A stretch of DNA of 64,000 nt, taken from Hirsutella rhossiliensis (lineage: Eukaryota; Ascomycota; Sordariomycetes; Hypocreales; Ophiocordycipitaceae). This document shows, one piece after another, positions 36,349 to 47,468 of the stretch. Location of the stretch: assembly GCF_020360975.1 (NCBI RefSeq), contig NW_025408684.1, forward strand, positions 1,116,001 through 1,180,000, given 5' to 3'. Position 1 is the first letter of the stretch, and each line of letters starts with the position of its first letter. The position numbers were made by a program, and so were the translations under genes. A model generated the notes under the pieces. It saw only the letters and a program-made list of their open reading frames with translations. It searched no databases and was not told where the DNA came from.

Positions 36349-37990
36349 TCAGAACCCAAACGGGCCCCCCCCCCCTCCGCCACCGCCAAAGTGGAACTTG
36401 AAGTTGGCTTGCCCGCCCCCGCCCTGCTGCTGGAACATGAAGGGGTTGCCGCCGGGAAAGGGCTGGCCCTGGAAGGGGTTCGTCCTCTCCTGCGAGTTGG
36501 GGTCGTCCCCGTTGTCGAACCGCGTGCGGAGCTCCGGGTCGCTGAGCACCTCGTACGCCTCGTTGATGGACGCCATCTTCTTCTCGGCCTCCTCCTTGTT
36601 GACGCCCTGCTTGGCTGCTTTGTCCGGGTGGTGCTGCTTCGATGCTTTCCGGTATGCCGACTTGATTTGCCTCTCGTCGGCGTCTCTGGGCACGCCGAGG
36701 ATTTTGTAGTAGTCCTTTGTCTTACTATGCTTGAGGGCAATTTGGGCCTTGTTGAGGATCGGATTGACCTTGTCCTGCTTGTCTGGCCGCGCTTCGGCTG
36801 CCTTGTTCAGCGCCTCGATGGCCGCCTCGAATTCTTCCTTCTTGAGCAGCACCTTGCCCCGATGGACCAGGCCCCAGAAAGACTGGGAGTCCAGCTGCAG
36901 CGCCTCGTCGCAATACTTTTGGGCATCTCTGTGGTTTGACTGCAGTGCAAATTCCCATGTCAGCGTGACCTCACTCCACAGCGACCGAAGGTGTTGCACA
37001 TCTTACCTCAGAGTATGCCTGGCACACCATCTCCACAGTCTGGTCATATAATCTGGCCGTCGACTTGGCGGGAATCCTCCCATCCTGCCGCAGCTCTTCC
37101 ACCTGCTCTCGGATCTTTGTGATCAGACCAGGCTCTTCTGCGTTGCCAATGAGTGTGCGCCCAGCCGTCGTCGATTGCCCCTTATTGAGCTGGCCCTGGG
37201 CCTTTGTGTAGATTTTGTGGATGAGCTTCTGCTGCTTGTGCAACTTCTTGCAGACTTTGGAGTCTGGGTCAGAGTGAAGACACTTCCTGACTTGCGCGAG
37301 GCCATTGTCGAAATCGCCGAGGCCGTAAAAGGTCGTGGCCGAAATCAGGACGCGGGGATCCGTGTCCCCAGGGCGCATCTGCAGAACGTGGTGTAGGTCG
37401 CCCATGCCCTCTTCAACCTCGCCACGCTCGAAGCGGCAGCGGGCCCTCAGCTGGCGCAGGGACGGAGATCTGGAGGCGACGAGGATGGCGACACCAGCAT
37501 GATTGACGCAATCGTCCCATTGAGCAGCGCTCGCGGCGTCGTTGGCGAGCCTGGCGGCGCCCTCTGCCTCTGCAAGCTCTGCAACCTCGGTTGAGTCGAG
37601 GTCCCTGTTTGCGGCCTTGTACTCGGCCCTAGCAGCTTCCCACTCGGCGGCCTTGGACTTGATCTTTGCCAGCTGCAGGTGGGCGCCTTCGAAGCCAGGC
37701 TTGAGAGCAAGCACCTTGTTGAAGTCGTCGGTTGCCTGAGCGGCGCGGCCGAGGGAGAGGTAGGTTGTAGCGCGCTTGAAGAGGGTCAGGTAGTTGGTCG
37801 GGTCTTTGGCGAGGGCAGCATCGTAGTAGACGAGGGCCTCGCTTGTCTCGCCCCTGGCCAGAAGCGACTGCGCCGACGTCAGGAGCGCCGAGACGGGCAG
37901 GTCGGAGGGGACATCGTGGGACGATAGCGCACTGCCGGCAGATGCCAGCAGGCTGGCCGTCACAGCCAGGCTAGACAAGTCGAAGCGCAT
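36349..37990 (-). CDS. TPR and J-domain ER co-chaperone, DNAJC3/P58IPK-like
   Basis: Two exons on the minus strand, 37990-37007 and 36939-36349 (stop TGA), separated by a 67-bp intron with GTAAGA donor and CTGCAG acceptor; 524 residues. It opens with a signal peptide ([19 protein letters not shown] then SALS). TPR units follow from about residue 33 ([23 protein letters not shown] is split here by my reading into helix pairs) to about 390. The J domain lies at about 403-472, with DYYKILG and the HPD triad at 432-434 that stimulates Hsp70 ATPase. The tail is Gly/Phe-rich and contains FKFHF, as in animal DNAJC3. This layout matches the luminal BiP co-chaperone that binds unfolded proteins during ER stress. 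There is no HDEL-type retention signal, which also fits the family. A run of 11 G in the last codons could mutate readily. Divergent from HAUS1 across 1.2 kb. Confidence 0.93.
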
Positions 37991-39205
37991 GTTGGCAGAG
38001 GAGGTCGGAGGCGGCCGACGATGGGGCTAAGACGAGTACATGCGAAGACGGACGAAGCCAGTGGCGGCGGCGATGCTGTGGAGGAGAGGTGTCGTGGGGA
38101 AGCAAGCAGCTGGAAGCGCTGTGAGTATGAATGGGAGTATGCGACAGGCCTGCGGCAAGGAGTGAGGCAAGCGCGCGATGTCAAGAGGCGACGACGGTAG
38201 AACGTGTCACGACGAGGGACGACGAATGACGGCGAATCGACACTAACTATAAGAAAAGCCCACGCTGGCCTTTGCTCTCGATTCATGCGACCAATGGATG
38301 GGCCGACAGGTGGGAACAGGGGTGTCAATACAATGTGCCTTTTTACTGTTGGCACGCCCCGTTATGTCACCGCCCGCGCCGCCATGCTTCCCTACTAATT
38401 AATTTCAATTGGCGGACTCTCGAGGTGTTTGCAGCAATAGTAGAAAATTCGATGCATTTGCTGTAATTCCTCGACGCCTTGATCGCGGACCGAGAAACAG
38501 GATTCGGCTGTTCCTTAATATCTGGAGTCCCTGGAGACTTGTAAGTACAGTATTGGCCTCGGCCACAAATTTCCGCCAAAATCTAGGCCTGACATGGGTC
38601 TTTCTTCCCTCCCGTTCACTCGTAAGCCAAAACGGGCACATCATCATTTCCAGATTGACCGAAGTCGATCAGGAAGAAGCAACGTCGGTTGTTCAAGGCG
38701 AACTGATCATTATACGAGGCCCAGCGGAATTTTGGTACCTCGAAATCGCAGTTCCAGGGGTGCTGGCATGTACGGTTCAAGATGGACATGCATGGATCGC
38801 TCATAGTTGCCATTTCTTGGAACCAGATGGGGTCAAGGGTTGGACCTTGGACCAGGATCCGACTGGCGGCTCCGGCCTCGGGGTCGTTGACACAGTCCTG
38901 TTTGCCGTTGTTCATTGTTGAAAAAGCCCTTGTCGCAAGCTCGGAAGAGCAGTGTCGGTTGCTTAGCTACGGGCTGTGGCGAGCAGGACTCTGAGGCGAA
39001 TGAGTCAGTCACGCAGGAACATTTGATGCCGGCGAGGATGCACATTGCCGACACGCCTCGGTAAGCCGGGGACGATAATCGAAATGCACGTGACTCAACA
39101 CATGACCCCGTACTCGGACCAGTCGAGGAGAAACATCTTCAAACGGGCACGCAGCTTGACGGCCGTCTTTCATCCATCCACGCGTCTTCTCCGCATACCA
39201 AGACC
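37991..39205. other. Divergent promoter region between DNAJC3-like and HAUS1-like genes
   Basis: About 1.2 kb from which both neighbours are transcribed outward. It contains the possible Cys-rich pseudogene at 38616-39054. The plus-strand frame 38409-38921 (170 codons) is largely the complement of that region and has no recognisable features. No specific regulatory site is claimed. Confidence 0.5.
38616..39054 (-). pseudogene. Possible decayed cysteine-rich small protein gene, frameshifted
   Basis: Two overlapping minus-strand frames look coding. The first (39054 to about 38910) contains four or five cysteines and ends in LLFRACDKGFFNN. The second (about 38915-38616) contains five cysteines, including a C-x6-C-x4-C-like group, and ends in DDVPVLAYE. 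A one-base shift at a repeated AAC-AAT-GAAC-AAC stretch would join them. No signal peptide or convincing start exists upstream, so if this was a secreted protein its N-terminus is lost. I do not recognise a family. An unrecognised intron or pure chance are alternatives. Confidence 0.3.
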
Positions 39206-40153
39206 ATGGCTCACCTCCATGACCATCTCTCCCGGCACGACGAATCCGCCGCCATCTTCTCCCCCTCCGTTGCCCGCATTGCTGCCTCCACCGCCCGCGA
39301 CTGGTCCCACGTCGAGTCCTGGCTCGCTTCAAAGTTCCCACCTGGCCGGGCTCTGCCATCTTTTGAACGCAACCAGGACACTCTCAAGGCCCTCCTCGTC
39401 CTCGCCACGGCCAACGAGGCTGCCGACGAGCAACGCCAACTCCTGGCCCGCGCCGATGCTTCAGCCTTGGCTGAGAACCGCGGCCGTGCATCTACCGGAT
39501 CTAAACCGGATAATCATGCTTTGCGGCCCCATCTCTTGAGAGAAGACCTACTCACCCTGATCCAACGTCAGCTCCCCCACGAGGGCACAAATGCACTCGA
39601 CTGTCTTGCCAAAGTGGCCGTCCAGGCTAGGACCGCCTTCGCAGAGCCCCAACGTCTCGGCTGCGACATTATGAGCTTGCAAGGCACCCTCTTTGAGCTG
39701 GAACAGATGGTTGCCCGTCTCGACTCGCTTGAGCGCCAAATCCAACTTGAAGCCGAGCAGACTGCCAGTCTCCTGCGCATGTGGCAACGCGATTCCTTCA
39801 GGCCTCCTCCCGATTCGGCAAAGGAGAATCTGGACCTGCAACGCAAGATCAAGTCCATGTCTAGTCATCTTGACAATCTGCGAGATCATGCTGCCGCCAA
39901 GATGCCTCCCGTCAATGCCTCGCACCCCACCATCGGCGACGTTTCCCTCCAAGAAAAGGACTTGCTAGCCCTCTTGTCATGCAAAAAAGAGCTCGATGCG
40001 CAAATTGCCGCCTTTGAGGGTCTTCCGAATGATCCCATCAAGGCCCGAAGTGAGCTGGATGCTCTCCGCCGTCAGCTCCAAACCTTTTCTTCGCATCGTG
40101 ACGCTGTCTTTGAGGGCCTAGTCGAGCGCGAAAGCCCGGTCAGACGGCGCTGA
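39206..40153 (+). CDS. HAUS augmin-like complex subunit 1
   Basis: Single-exon gene of 315 residues, stop TGA at 40151-40153. HAUS1 is a coiled-coil subunit of the augmin complex, which recruits gamma-tubulin to spindle microtubules for branching nucleation. The match to animal HAUS1 is by pattern: W39-L40 followed by a short loop, F-E-x-N and a T-x3-L-L block (residues about 39-64), as in the N-terminal part of the family. Heptad-rich stretches follow at about 165-200 and 265-305, with a C-terminal P-N-x-P block and a basic-acidic helix (SELDALRRQLQTF). It lies divergent from the DNAJC3-like gene and ends 142 bp from the convergent end of VAC14. Augmin is present in Aspergillus and other filamentous ascomycetes but absent from budding yeast. 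Assignment rests on remote similarity. Confidence 0.75.
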   Translation: MAHLHDHLSRHDESAAIFSPSVARIAASTARDWSHVESWLASKFPPGRALPSFERNQDTLKALLVLATANEAADEQRQLLARADASALAENRGRASTGSKPDNHALRPHLLREDLLTLIQRQLPHEGTNALDCLAKVAVQARTAFAEPQRLGCDIMSLQGTLFELEQMVARLDSLERQIQLEAEQTASLLRMWQRDSFRPPPDSAKENLDLQRKIKSMSSHLDNLRDHAAAKMPPVNASHPTIGDVSLQEKDLLALLSCKKELDAQIAAFEGLPNDPIKARSELDALRRQLQTFSSHRDAVFEGLVERESPVRRR

Positions 40154-40295
40154 AAAGTAATTCAAATGATACAAACCCACGCATACCAAAGGCTAAGCAT
40201 GAGACGGACATCAGGGGCTGGGTGACGAGCGAGCGACAAGCCATTGCCCGCGCCAACGCTGTCCACCATATCCTCACAATGTAATACAGGCTCAG

Positions 40296-43200
40296 CTACT
40301 GATTGCGACGGCTTTTTCCCGATACGGCACCTCCAAGCCTTCCAAACTGCCTGCCCAGGCCAGACTTCTTAACTGGTGCCACCGGCGTAGAGTCTTTTTG
40401 GGGCACCGGCGGGGGCACAGTCGGAGTCGGCCCGCGGCTTTCCCTCCCCTTGATTTCGAGCGGGCCTTCGCTCATTCTCAACTCAGAGAGTCCAGCCGCT
40501 GGCATCTCTTCACCGTCCAGCATGTGTCGCTGTGTTCTCCTCGCTCTTTCTTGGACGCTGCGAAATTTCTCCAGCAGCTCTTGCCACCGGATGCTCCCGT
40601 CATCTCGCCCTTTCAATCGGTTTGGTCGGTCATAGTTGGCGCCGCTGGCCGATGCTGATGCGCTTCACGAAACGTGCATGTTTAGCCTTCGTCTCGAGAT
40701 GTGGAAGCTATGGGATGCGAGAATAGAGACTTACCCCCGGGGGGCCACGTGCAAATAGCCTATGGAGCTGACACTGTTGAGGCGGTTTTTCAAGGCAGCA
40801 AATGCCGACGATTGCGGTAATAGCATCAGGATCCCGTACATGCATTTGTACAGATAGGGATACTTCTCAGGCTCCAGAAGCTGAAGCCTCAGGTCTGACC
40901 AGGACAAGATACGTTTGTTAACAATTGCTGCTCGGACTTTTTCAGGAAACAACGGGCAACCCACAAGTGAAGACGGGCGATTCAATCAACTGGACAAGCT
41001 TGTCGACCTGGATCAAGAGGTTGACAGTCATGTCCAGCTCGCCACTGGAGGTCGTTAGCAATACATACATCCCCAATTGCGGGCAAAGGATTTTCTCACA
41101 AAATCTGCAGCAGGTGATAGGCCTGTTCATAGGCCTGGGCAAGCAAGCACAATGAAAAGGTGGCAACGGCGTTGTAGCACCATGACCGGAACAGAGCCAC
41201 AAAGAGCGTCTGTCCGTCCTTGGTCTCCAGGTTGCGCAGCCTTTTCCGCACTTCGCCAAGCTGAGGCGCTGTGATGAGATTGTTGTTGAGGTTCTGTACC
41301 ATGATGCTGGCAAACTCGACATCCTCCTCCTTCTCGATGCACTCGGCCAGGGTACGGTATATCCGCTCGGGACTGAGGCTGATGCATAGCTGACGAATGA
41401 TGAGGTTTCCACGCGTCTCCAGGAGCTTGCGGTCCGTCGAAAAGAGCTGCAAGAGATTCACCATGAAATTCGCGAAGTAGTCGTCCTCGCTGTTGCGCGA
41501 TATTTGCGACAAAAGCTGGAGATCCCTGGTGACGACGGCGTCGGAGGGGTCCGAGAGAGTCTTGAGAAGAGCGGGAAAGGTGCCGTCGTTGAAGGCCAAC
41601 ACCTTTCTCGGGGCCTTTCTGTGTAGCATGATGAGCCAGGTCAGCGCAGCGACGCGAGTCGCCTCGTGGTCGTTGAGGAACAGCAGCGTCAAGGAGTTGA
41701 CAGCCGCGGCGTAGTCGAGATCTGCCCGAGGGGGGGAAGCAGATCGGGACGAAGCCTGGCCCTGGCCCGGCGCAGGACTCAGCGCATCCTTGTCGCGAGA
41801 ACTCGACAAGGACGCCCGATTGCTGTTGGAGTCGTCCACTTTGTCGCCGGGAAGCGCGAGCCGCGAGCTTGGGTGGAATGGGGCTTGATGGGGGTTATGA
41901 TGACCGATCCCAGCCTCGTCCGACAGAGACACCACGTAGTCAAGCAGGCACGTGTTGACCCTCGTTGCCGCCCGATGAATAGTCTCTTTCGTGCTTGCCA
42001 TGGCTGGCAGCATATGAGCCAGAATCTTGGGTGTGAACGGCAGGACTTCCTCTGGACAAATGTCGAGGAACTCAACAATCCATCTCAGCGATTCTAGAAG
42101 ACTATCTTCCTCTGCGTAATGTGAGCAATCGTTGGCTTTGCTCCAGGGGCGTTTTTCCCGGAGGGGACGGGCAACGAACCTAGCGGCGAATCCAACGTCG
42201 CGGTAAGGATCTCCAGCACCTCCTTGTAATTGATCTCGACATCTTGACCTGGGATCCAGTCCTCCTCGATGCTGTCGTCGTCGTCATCGTTCAGGGCCTC
42301 CGACTCGACCTCTTCCCCCTCTTCCAAATCGGGGCGAATGCTGCCCGTATCCATGGAATCTTGCCGTCTTCTTTTGCCGCCTTCTCTCGACTTCCTGCTC
42401 TCCAGAATCCCCTTCTTGACCCGCGCAATCCGCTTAATCTCGTTCAGAAATTTGTCGAGGCAGGCGTGCGTGGCGGTCCGCACATCCGTGTTCTGGTCGC
42501 TCAGGAACTTGAGAATTCCAGCGAGAAAGTCGGGAAGATATGTCACGAGCTCCAAGTCCGGTATGGAGTCCAACAGGGTGATCCAGCCCACCAGAAATTG
42601 GCGCGTGAAGGGGTTGATGACCCAGATGCGTTCCTTGAGAAGGGGAATAAACCGAACCAGCGAGAAGGCGGTGGGTAAGGGGACATTGTCGTCGTCGAGG
42701 TCCGTCTTGTTGCCGCCGTCAAAGTCTGTAGAAGCTTCAAGGATGGAAACATACGAGGCAGCAGACTCGGAAACAATGTCTTTGACGAGCCGGTCCAGCA
42801 GTTCGGCGCCATTTTTGACGGAGAGCTCCGAGTCCGCACCAAGCTGGTCCCGACAAGAGAGTCTGGTCAGCGGAGACGATCTCCCATAAGTGGCAGAGAC
42901 CATGTGGCCGGAGAGGGACGTACCCGGCAAAGCTGATCGAATATGCTGTTAAAATACACCAAAATCTCGCCCTTGGCGACTTTTGCAATGTTGTACATGG
43001 CTTCACACGCATAATACCTGACCCTTGCATCCTGGTCAGTGAAGCACGCCAATACAGGCGGCACAATCTTGGCGAGATAGCGCGGCAGCTCCTGGAGTGA
43101 TCGTTAGCCCTGGATAGTCGACGAGGCTTATGAGGCAATGGCTCCTCTCTTGAAGGCTTTCCAGGCTGGACCCCAGAGTCGGAACGAGGGACAGAGGCGT

Positions 43201-43636
43201 GAGACGAGAGGAGCCGTGTATCCCCACCAGAGCCACGCAAGAGGGCCCCTGGAAGAGAGGCGAGCGGTGGCAGAGGGTTCAGGCGATGGCAGGACGGAAG
43301 CTTCCGACAATCAAGACGGAAGAAATAACACTTACGGTGCCCAGGGCAATAGCAGCGGCAGCGAGGCCGATCAAGCCGCCGTTGCGCGCATGGGGCTGAT
43401 GCACGGCGTATGCGTAGTCACTGACGAGCTGCTCGAGAACGTCGTGGACGCGCTGGAAATCCTTGGCCACGACGAGATCGCGAATGATCTTCTCGAGCCT
43501 GCGTGGGAGCAGACGCGTCAGCTTCACGTTGCTCGTCAATCGTCGCGCAGCGCTCCGGGTTGACAAACTCGAGTGCTCCGACCTTGCGCTTGTCGTAGAG
43601 CTTGTCGTTCAGCGCCCGCTGGATGTTGGCGTCCAT
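40296..43636 (-). CDS. VAC14: VAC14, scaffold of the Fab1/PIKfyve PtdIns(3,5)P2 kinase complex
   Basis: Eight exons on the minus strand: 43636-43569, 43498-43336, 43091-42924, 42843-42180, 42111-41100, 41044-40965, 40894-40735 and 40644-40296 (stop TAG). Every junction keeps frame, giving 887 residues. VAC14 oligomerises and holds the kinase Fab1 and the phosphatase Fig4 on the vacuole membrane, setting PtdIns(3,5)P2 level and vacuole size. Seen: the start [22 protein letters not shown]-like helices through the first half (for example [22 protein letters not shown] at about 95-115), an acidic linker near 265-330, [20 protein letters not shown] near 365, and the Fig4-binding C-terminal region (about 560-750) with [17 protein letters not shown] and [14 protein letters not shown]. 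The tail has [18 protein letters not shown]. Donors GTTTGT and GTTCGT are unusual but their positions are fixed by homology. The second intron is long (244 bp). Confidence 0.93.
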
Positions 43637-44497
43637 GGTTGCTGCTGAAACATGGCCGGCGCCGGGTTTGCTCCAGGAGAATGGAGGTTTGCCGTCTGAG
43701 GCAAGGTGAGGCGAGGTGAGATTGCCTCGGATCTCTATCGCAGATAACCACGGTAGATGGCCAGGCGAGGTAGGAGGGTGGGTAGGTAGGAAGCTGCTCC
43801 CTCTCAGCCCAGAGAGAGGTCTCGCGTCTAGTCAAGCGGAGCTGGCTGCCGCAGATGAGACACGACGGGCCGCAGGCGAAGATGGGGAAGGGTCAGAGGC
43901 ACCGCGGGAAGGGCGATGGAAAGCAGAGCAGACGATGTTGATTGTGGTACAAAACGTGATGCTGTTCGCGCCCGCCGGGTCGGTGATGGCAGGTACCGAG
44001 TAGTTCAGCTGGCTTCGGTGCAGGTGAGGTGAGGGCCGGTGGCCGTAACGGGGCGCCGCATGCAACGACTAAGTTAACAGTAGCTGTTGGGCCCTGCGCC
44101 TGCAGCCAATGGCGTCACCGCCCGTCTGTCCTTGCCTACCTGAATAGCTAGGTAGTAGCTTTGGAAGCTCGATGGCATTCAAGTTGCATGGAGAGAAACA
44201 ATAAATGATTCCAAAACTTCGTACATTTTCAAGATTGGAAGGCCTTGAAATGATTGTCAAGGACAAACTCTCCTTGCTCAAAGAGTCTCGCGCGACCAAC
44301 CGCAGTAAGTGACGATTCAACACCATTTTTATTGTGAAGAAATAAGGCTTGCCAAACATCCGAGACAAGACGATCGTCTCCAGCCTACAGTACATGCTCC
44401 TCCATTGCCCATCCTTGAAACCGGTGGACACGCACCAGGAACAAAACGACAAACGACCATTTCAGCCCAGCACCCTGTCTCGCCGTGCCAAGGCTCC
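43637..44497. other. VAC14 upstream region and desaturase 3' region
   Basis: Both neighbours are on the minus strand, so this holds the VAC14 promoter and the desaturase 3' UTR. GGTAGGTAGG-type steps occur near 43765-43790 and a CTAGGTAG step near 44150. Short frames on both strands show no conserved features. Confidence 0.5.
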
Positions 44498-46281
44498 TCA
44501 ATTGTGACTGCGGTGGTCATGGTGGTCATGTCCAAAAAAGTCGCCGCTCATCGCGATTGTCTTTTGGCATTTGCCCAGGATGGCCGCCTGTCTCGACACC
44601 TCGGACAGACGGCCGATTACCTGCTTGTTGCTGTCCGCGAACCCGTACAGGACATACGGGATGCCCACGTCGTTACAGAATTCTTGCACCAGCTTCTGCG
44701 CTTTGCGGAGGTTATGTCGGGGCATGCGTGGGAATAAATGATGAATAATTTGGAACTGCAGGCCTCCGTGGACGAAGTCGAGCCACGGGGGGCAGTCGAC
44801 GTCCATGGTTGTCCGCAGCATCCTCTGGGGAAACGACTCGTGCGGACCCAGGTCGGCTGTGCTCATGGCAAAGTGCGACAATACGATCTGTACGTGCAGG
44901 GGTGAAGAAGCGACGTGGCTTGTCATGATGAAGACAAACCGGGACCAGCCGTCGGGTATCATCTTGTACAGAATCCCATACCCAAACCAAGTCCAGAAGA
45001 AGACCTGGCCCGTCAGTTCCAGCCACCGGTGCCAGGCGCCGGGGCCTTTCTTAGCACCCCTGTTGGCCAGAATGTAATCCCACGACTGCACGTAGAGGTT
45101 GAAGCGGCCGAGGGCCAGCAACGGGTAGTAGGTCCACGACTGAATCCTGAGGAAAAACTTTGCCGCGGCGTCGTACTTCATGACACGGCCGTAGTAGGTG
45201 GACCGCAGACTTCCTAGCAATCGGTGCGAGACGGCAAAGAGCGGCATGTGCTCAATGTCCGGGTCGTGCTCGGGCGCGTTGGTCAAGATGTGATGGACGT
45301 TGTGGTTCCTCTTCCACCAGCCCATGGACAAGCCGCCGATAAAGTTTGCAATGATGATGCCGATGATGGTGTCGACGCTGTATTTGTGGGTGATGCCCAT
45401 GTGGCCCGCGTCGTGAGCAGCGAAGACGAGCTGGTGCCACATGAAGCCAAGGAAGATGCCTCCGAGAGCGTACTGACCCCAGCCAAGACAGACGAACATG
45501 AGGGCGAAGAAGGCGATATATCGGCAGCAGTCGACGGCATAGGCCCAGAAATCGCATCGGTAAAGCCCTTTATCGTGGACCCTCTGATGCAGCGCGCGAT
45601 ACTTGGCCAAGATGCCCGCCTGCGTTTCCGGGTCGGGCGTCGGATATTTCTCGAGGTCGAGGCTGATGTGCTCGCGCGTGATGGCGTCGAGATACGACAT
45701 GCCGTCCATGTCGGGGCCGGCCGCCGACTGCCGAGATGCAGAGGGCGGCCCCGCAGGTTGGTTCGCAGCGCGGCCAGTGCGGCGCTTCAATGCCTGACCA
45801 TCAACGTCGAAGACGGGGGACGGCGATCGGGAGGCCGGGGAGCGTGAGCGTGCTTCTTCCCTCGCGCTGTCGACGTCGGAGGAGGGGGTGGCATCGTCTT
45901 TGATCTCTGCAAGAGTGCGGAACGTGCCTCCCTGGATGGGAGGCACGAAGTTCCTCCACAGCCCTTGAATCTTGCCAATCCGATATCGCAACATCTGCTG
46001 CCTGGCAGTGTCGGAGTGTAGGCTGCGGATGGCGAAGGTTAGTAGCTGGTGCAATGGGGAGAAGGGACATGAGCCTACGCTTCAATCTCAGCCGTGGCAT
46101 CTCTTCCCACCATGTGCAGCACGGCCTTGTCGCCACCGGGGTGGTATGGCAGCCACGGGTCGACCTTGAGAGCATGGTCCTGGTAAATGACGATTTTGCG
46201 ACCATCGGCTATCAGCGCCTCGACCTCATCGCGAGATATTGGAGGGTATGGCCTCTGCTCGGGCGAGGAGACGGGCGCCAT
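44498..46281 (-). CDS. Sphingolipid delta-8 desaturase with N-terminal cytochrome b5 domain
   Basis: Two exons on the minus strand, 46281-46079 and 46022-44498 (stop TGA), with a 56-bp intron (GTAGGC donor, CGCAG acceptor); 575 residues. It is an ER membrane front-end desaturase that introduces the delta-8 double bond into the sphingoid base of fungal glucosylceramide. The N-terminal cytochrome b5 domain has the haem-ligand motif HPGG near residue 49 and a second histidine in ALHSDTA at 68-73. A Ser/Pro-rich linker follows (about 105-160). The three histidine boxes are HDAGH at 271-275, HNVHH at 308-312 and QIIHH at 492-496; the Q in place of the first His of box three is diagnostic of b5-fusion front-end desaturases. 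Hydrophobic spans lie around the boxes. The C-terminus is unusually His-rich. A fatty-acid front-end desaturase is the alternative, but length and sequence favour the sphingolipid enzyme. Confidence 0.9.
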
Positions 46282-47468
46282 GGTCAAGAGCTGCGAGGCT
46301 CCTTGGGGTGTCGGCAGGGAAGTCAATAGCAGAGTTAGTTGATGAAGATGTTGCGCTCGAGCACCGAGCCCTTCTCTTTTTGCTCCAGCCTTTCGCGTTG
46401 ACTCTGGCGGAGGCGGATGGGGCAAAAGGACGAGTGTCGACTCCTTTTCCCTTTCCTTCGGTAGCCCGCTTTCTTTTTTCACCACTAAACCGGCGATGGG
46501 GTGCGTGCTCTGCGGGTTGCAGGTCGGTGGGAGGGATGGACGGGATAGATGCAGGGCAGAGTGACCAAGTTCAGGCGAGTGGTTTAGACAAAGGGGGCGT
46601 TCCATCGGTCGAGGCGTGGTGGATAAACATGCCACTGCCTCCAAAAGTTCAAAGGGTGCCTGCATTTCACACCTCGGGGATGCGTTGAGCCGGGCCGGGC
46701 CACCCAGGCAAAGTTACATTGTTTTGTACCGAGCATCGAAACTTAGCTGTGCTCGTACTCGCAATGGACCATATCTCTTTCTTGGTTTTGCTGGCTCCCT
46801 CCGAGACGTCGCTATCGGCAACTAGACGTGACGAGCCCCATGCCATACGGGCCTTTCCCCTCCGCCAACTCGACATGTCGCTTGTTCCAACAAGGCAAGC
46901 AAGGGTTCAACCGCTCTCCAACCTCACCCCAAGGTTCACACGCAAGGCCTGGTGCTAGGTTTGACGCAAACTAGAAGGGGTGATTCACCCTCGCCTTGGG
47001 CAAAGGGCATCGGCAAGAGATCAATCGCCGGCAGTCAGACTTGTCACGCAGCTTACGTTCATATGAACCTCCCAACTCCAACCATGACTGGCTATTGCCG
47101 GGCAGCGCGAGTCCCAGTCCGCTCGCATCACCTCACAGGCCACAAGAGCACGAAACACCCCAGTCCGCCGCGGCATCATATCATCAATGTCATCCACGCG
47201 CTGACTCCAACATTGCTACTTTACACAGCCAACCTACTTCCACACGGTGGCATATTCTGGCACGAGACACGAGGTGAAAGTGTCTCGAGCTCTTTCATTA
47301 CCAGCCTCGCCCCCTGCTTGAGCAAAGTCGACAGGCGAGGCGCGCGCCACAAATGTTCCAACGCCGCTGTCTATTGATCGCAATGATCGGGGCTCAAAGT
47401 CGCCCGCCGTGTGCGTGTCAGGCCCAACCTGCCTCCACCTCCACATCAAACTCAATGCAAGTGCCGGC
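46282..47468. other. Desaturase upstream region and DLD 3' region
   Basis: About 1.2 kb between two minus-strand genes. Plus-strand frames such as 46952-47377 (141 codons) have ordinary intergenic composition and no domain. No gene or RNA is supported. Confidence 0.5.

Noticed and set aside
38409..38921. 170-codon plus-strand frame between the DNAJC3-like and HAUS1-like genes
   Set aside because: No domain or signal peptide; largely the complement of the possible Cys-rich pseudogene.
46952..47377. 141-codon plus-strand frame between desaturase and DLD
   Set aside because: Composition like surrounding intergenic DNA, no conserved motif, no context.
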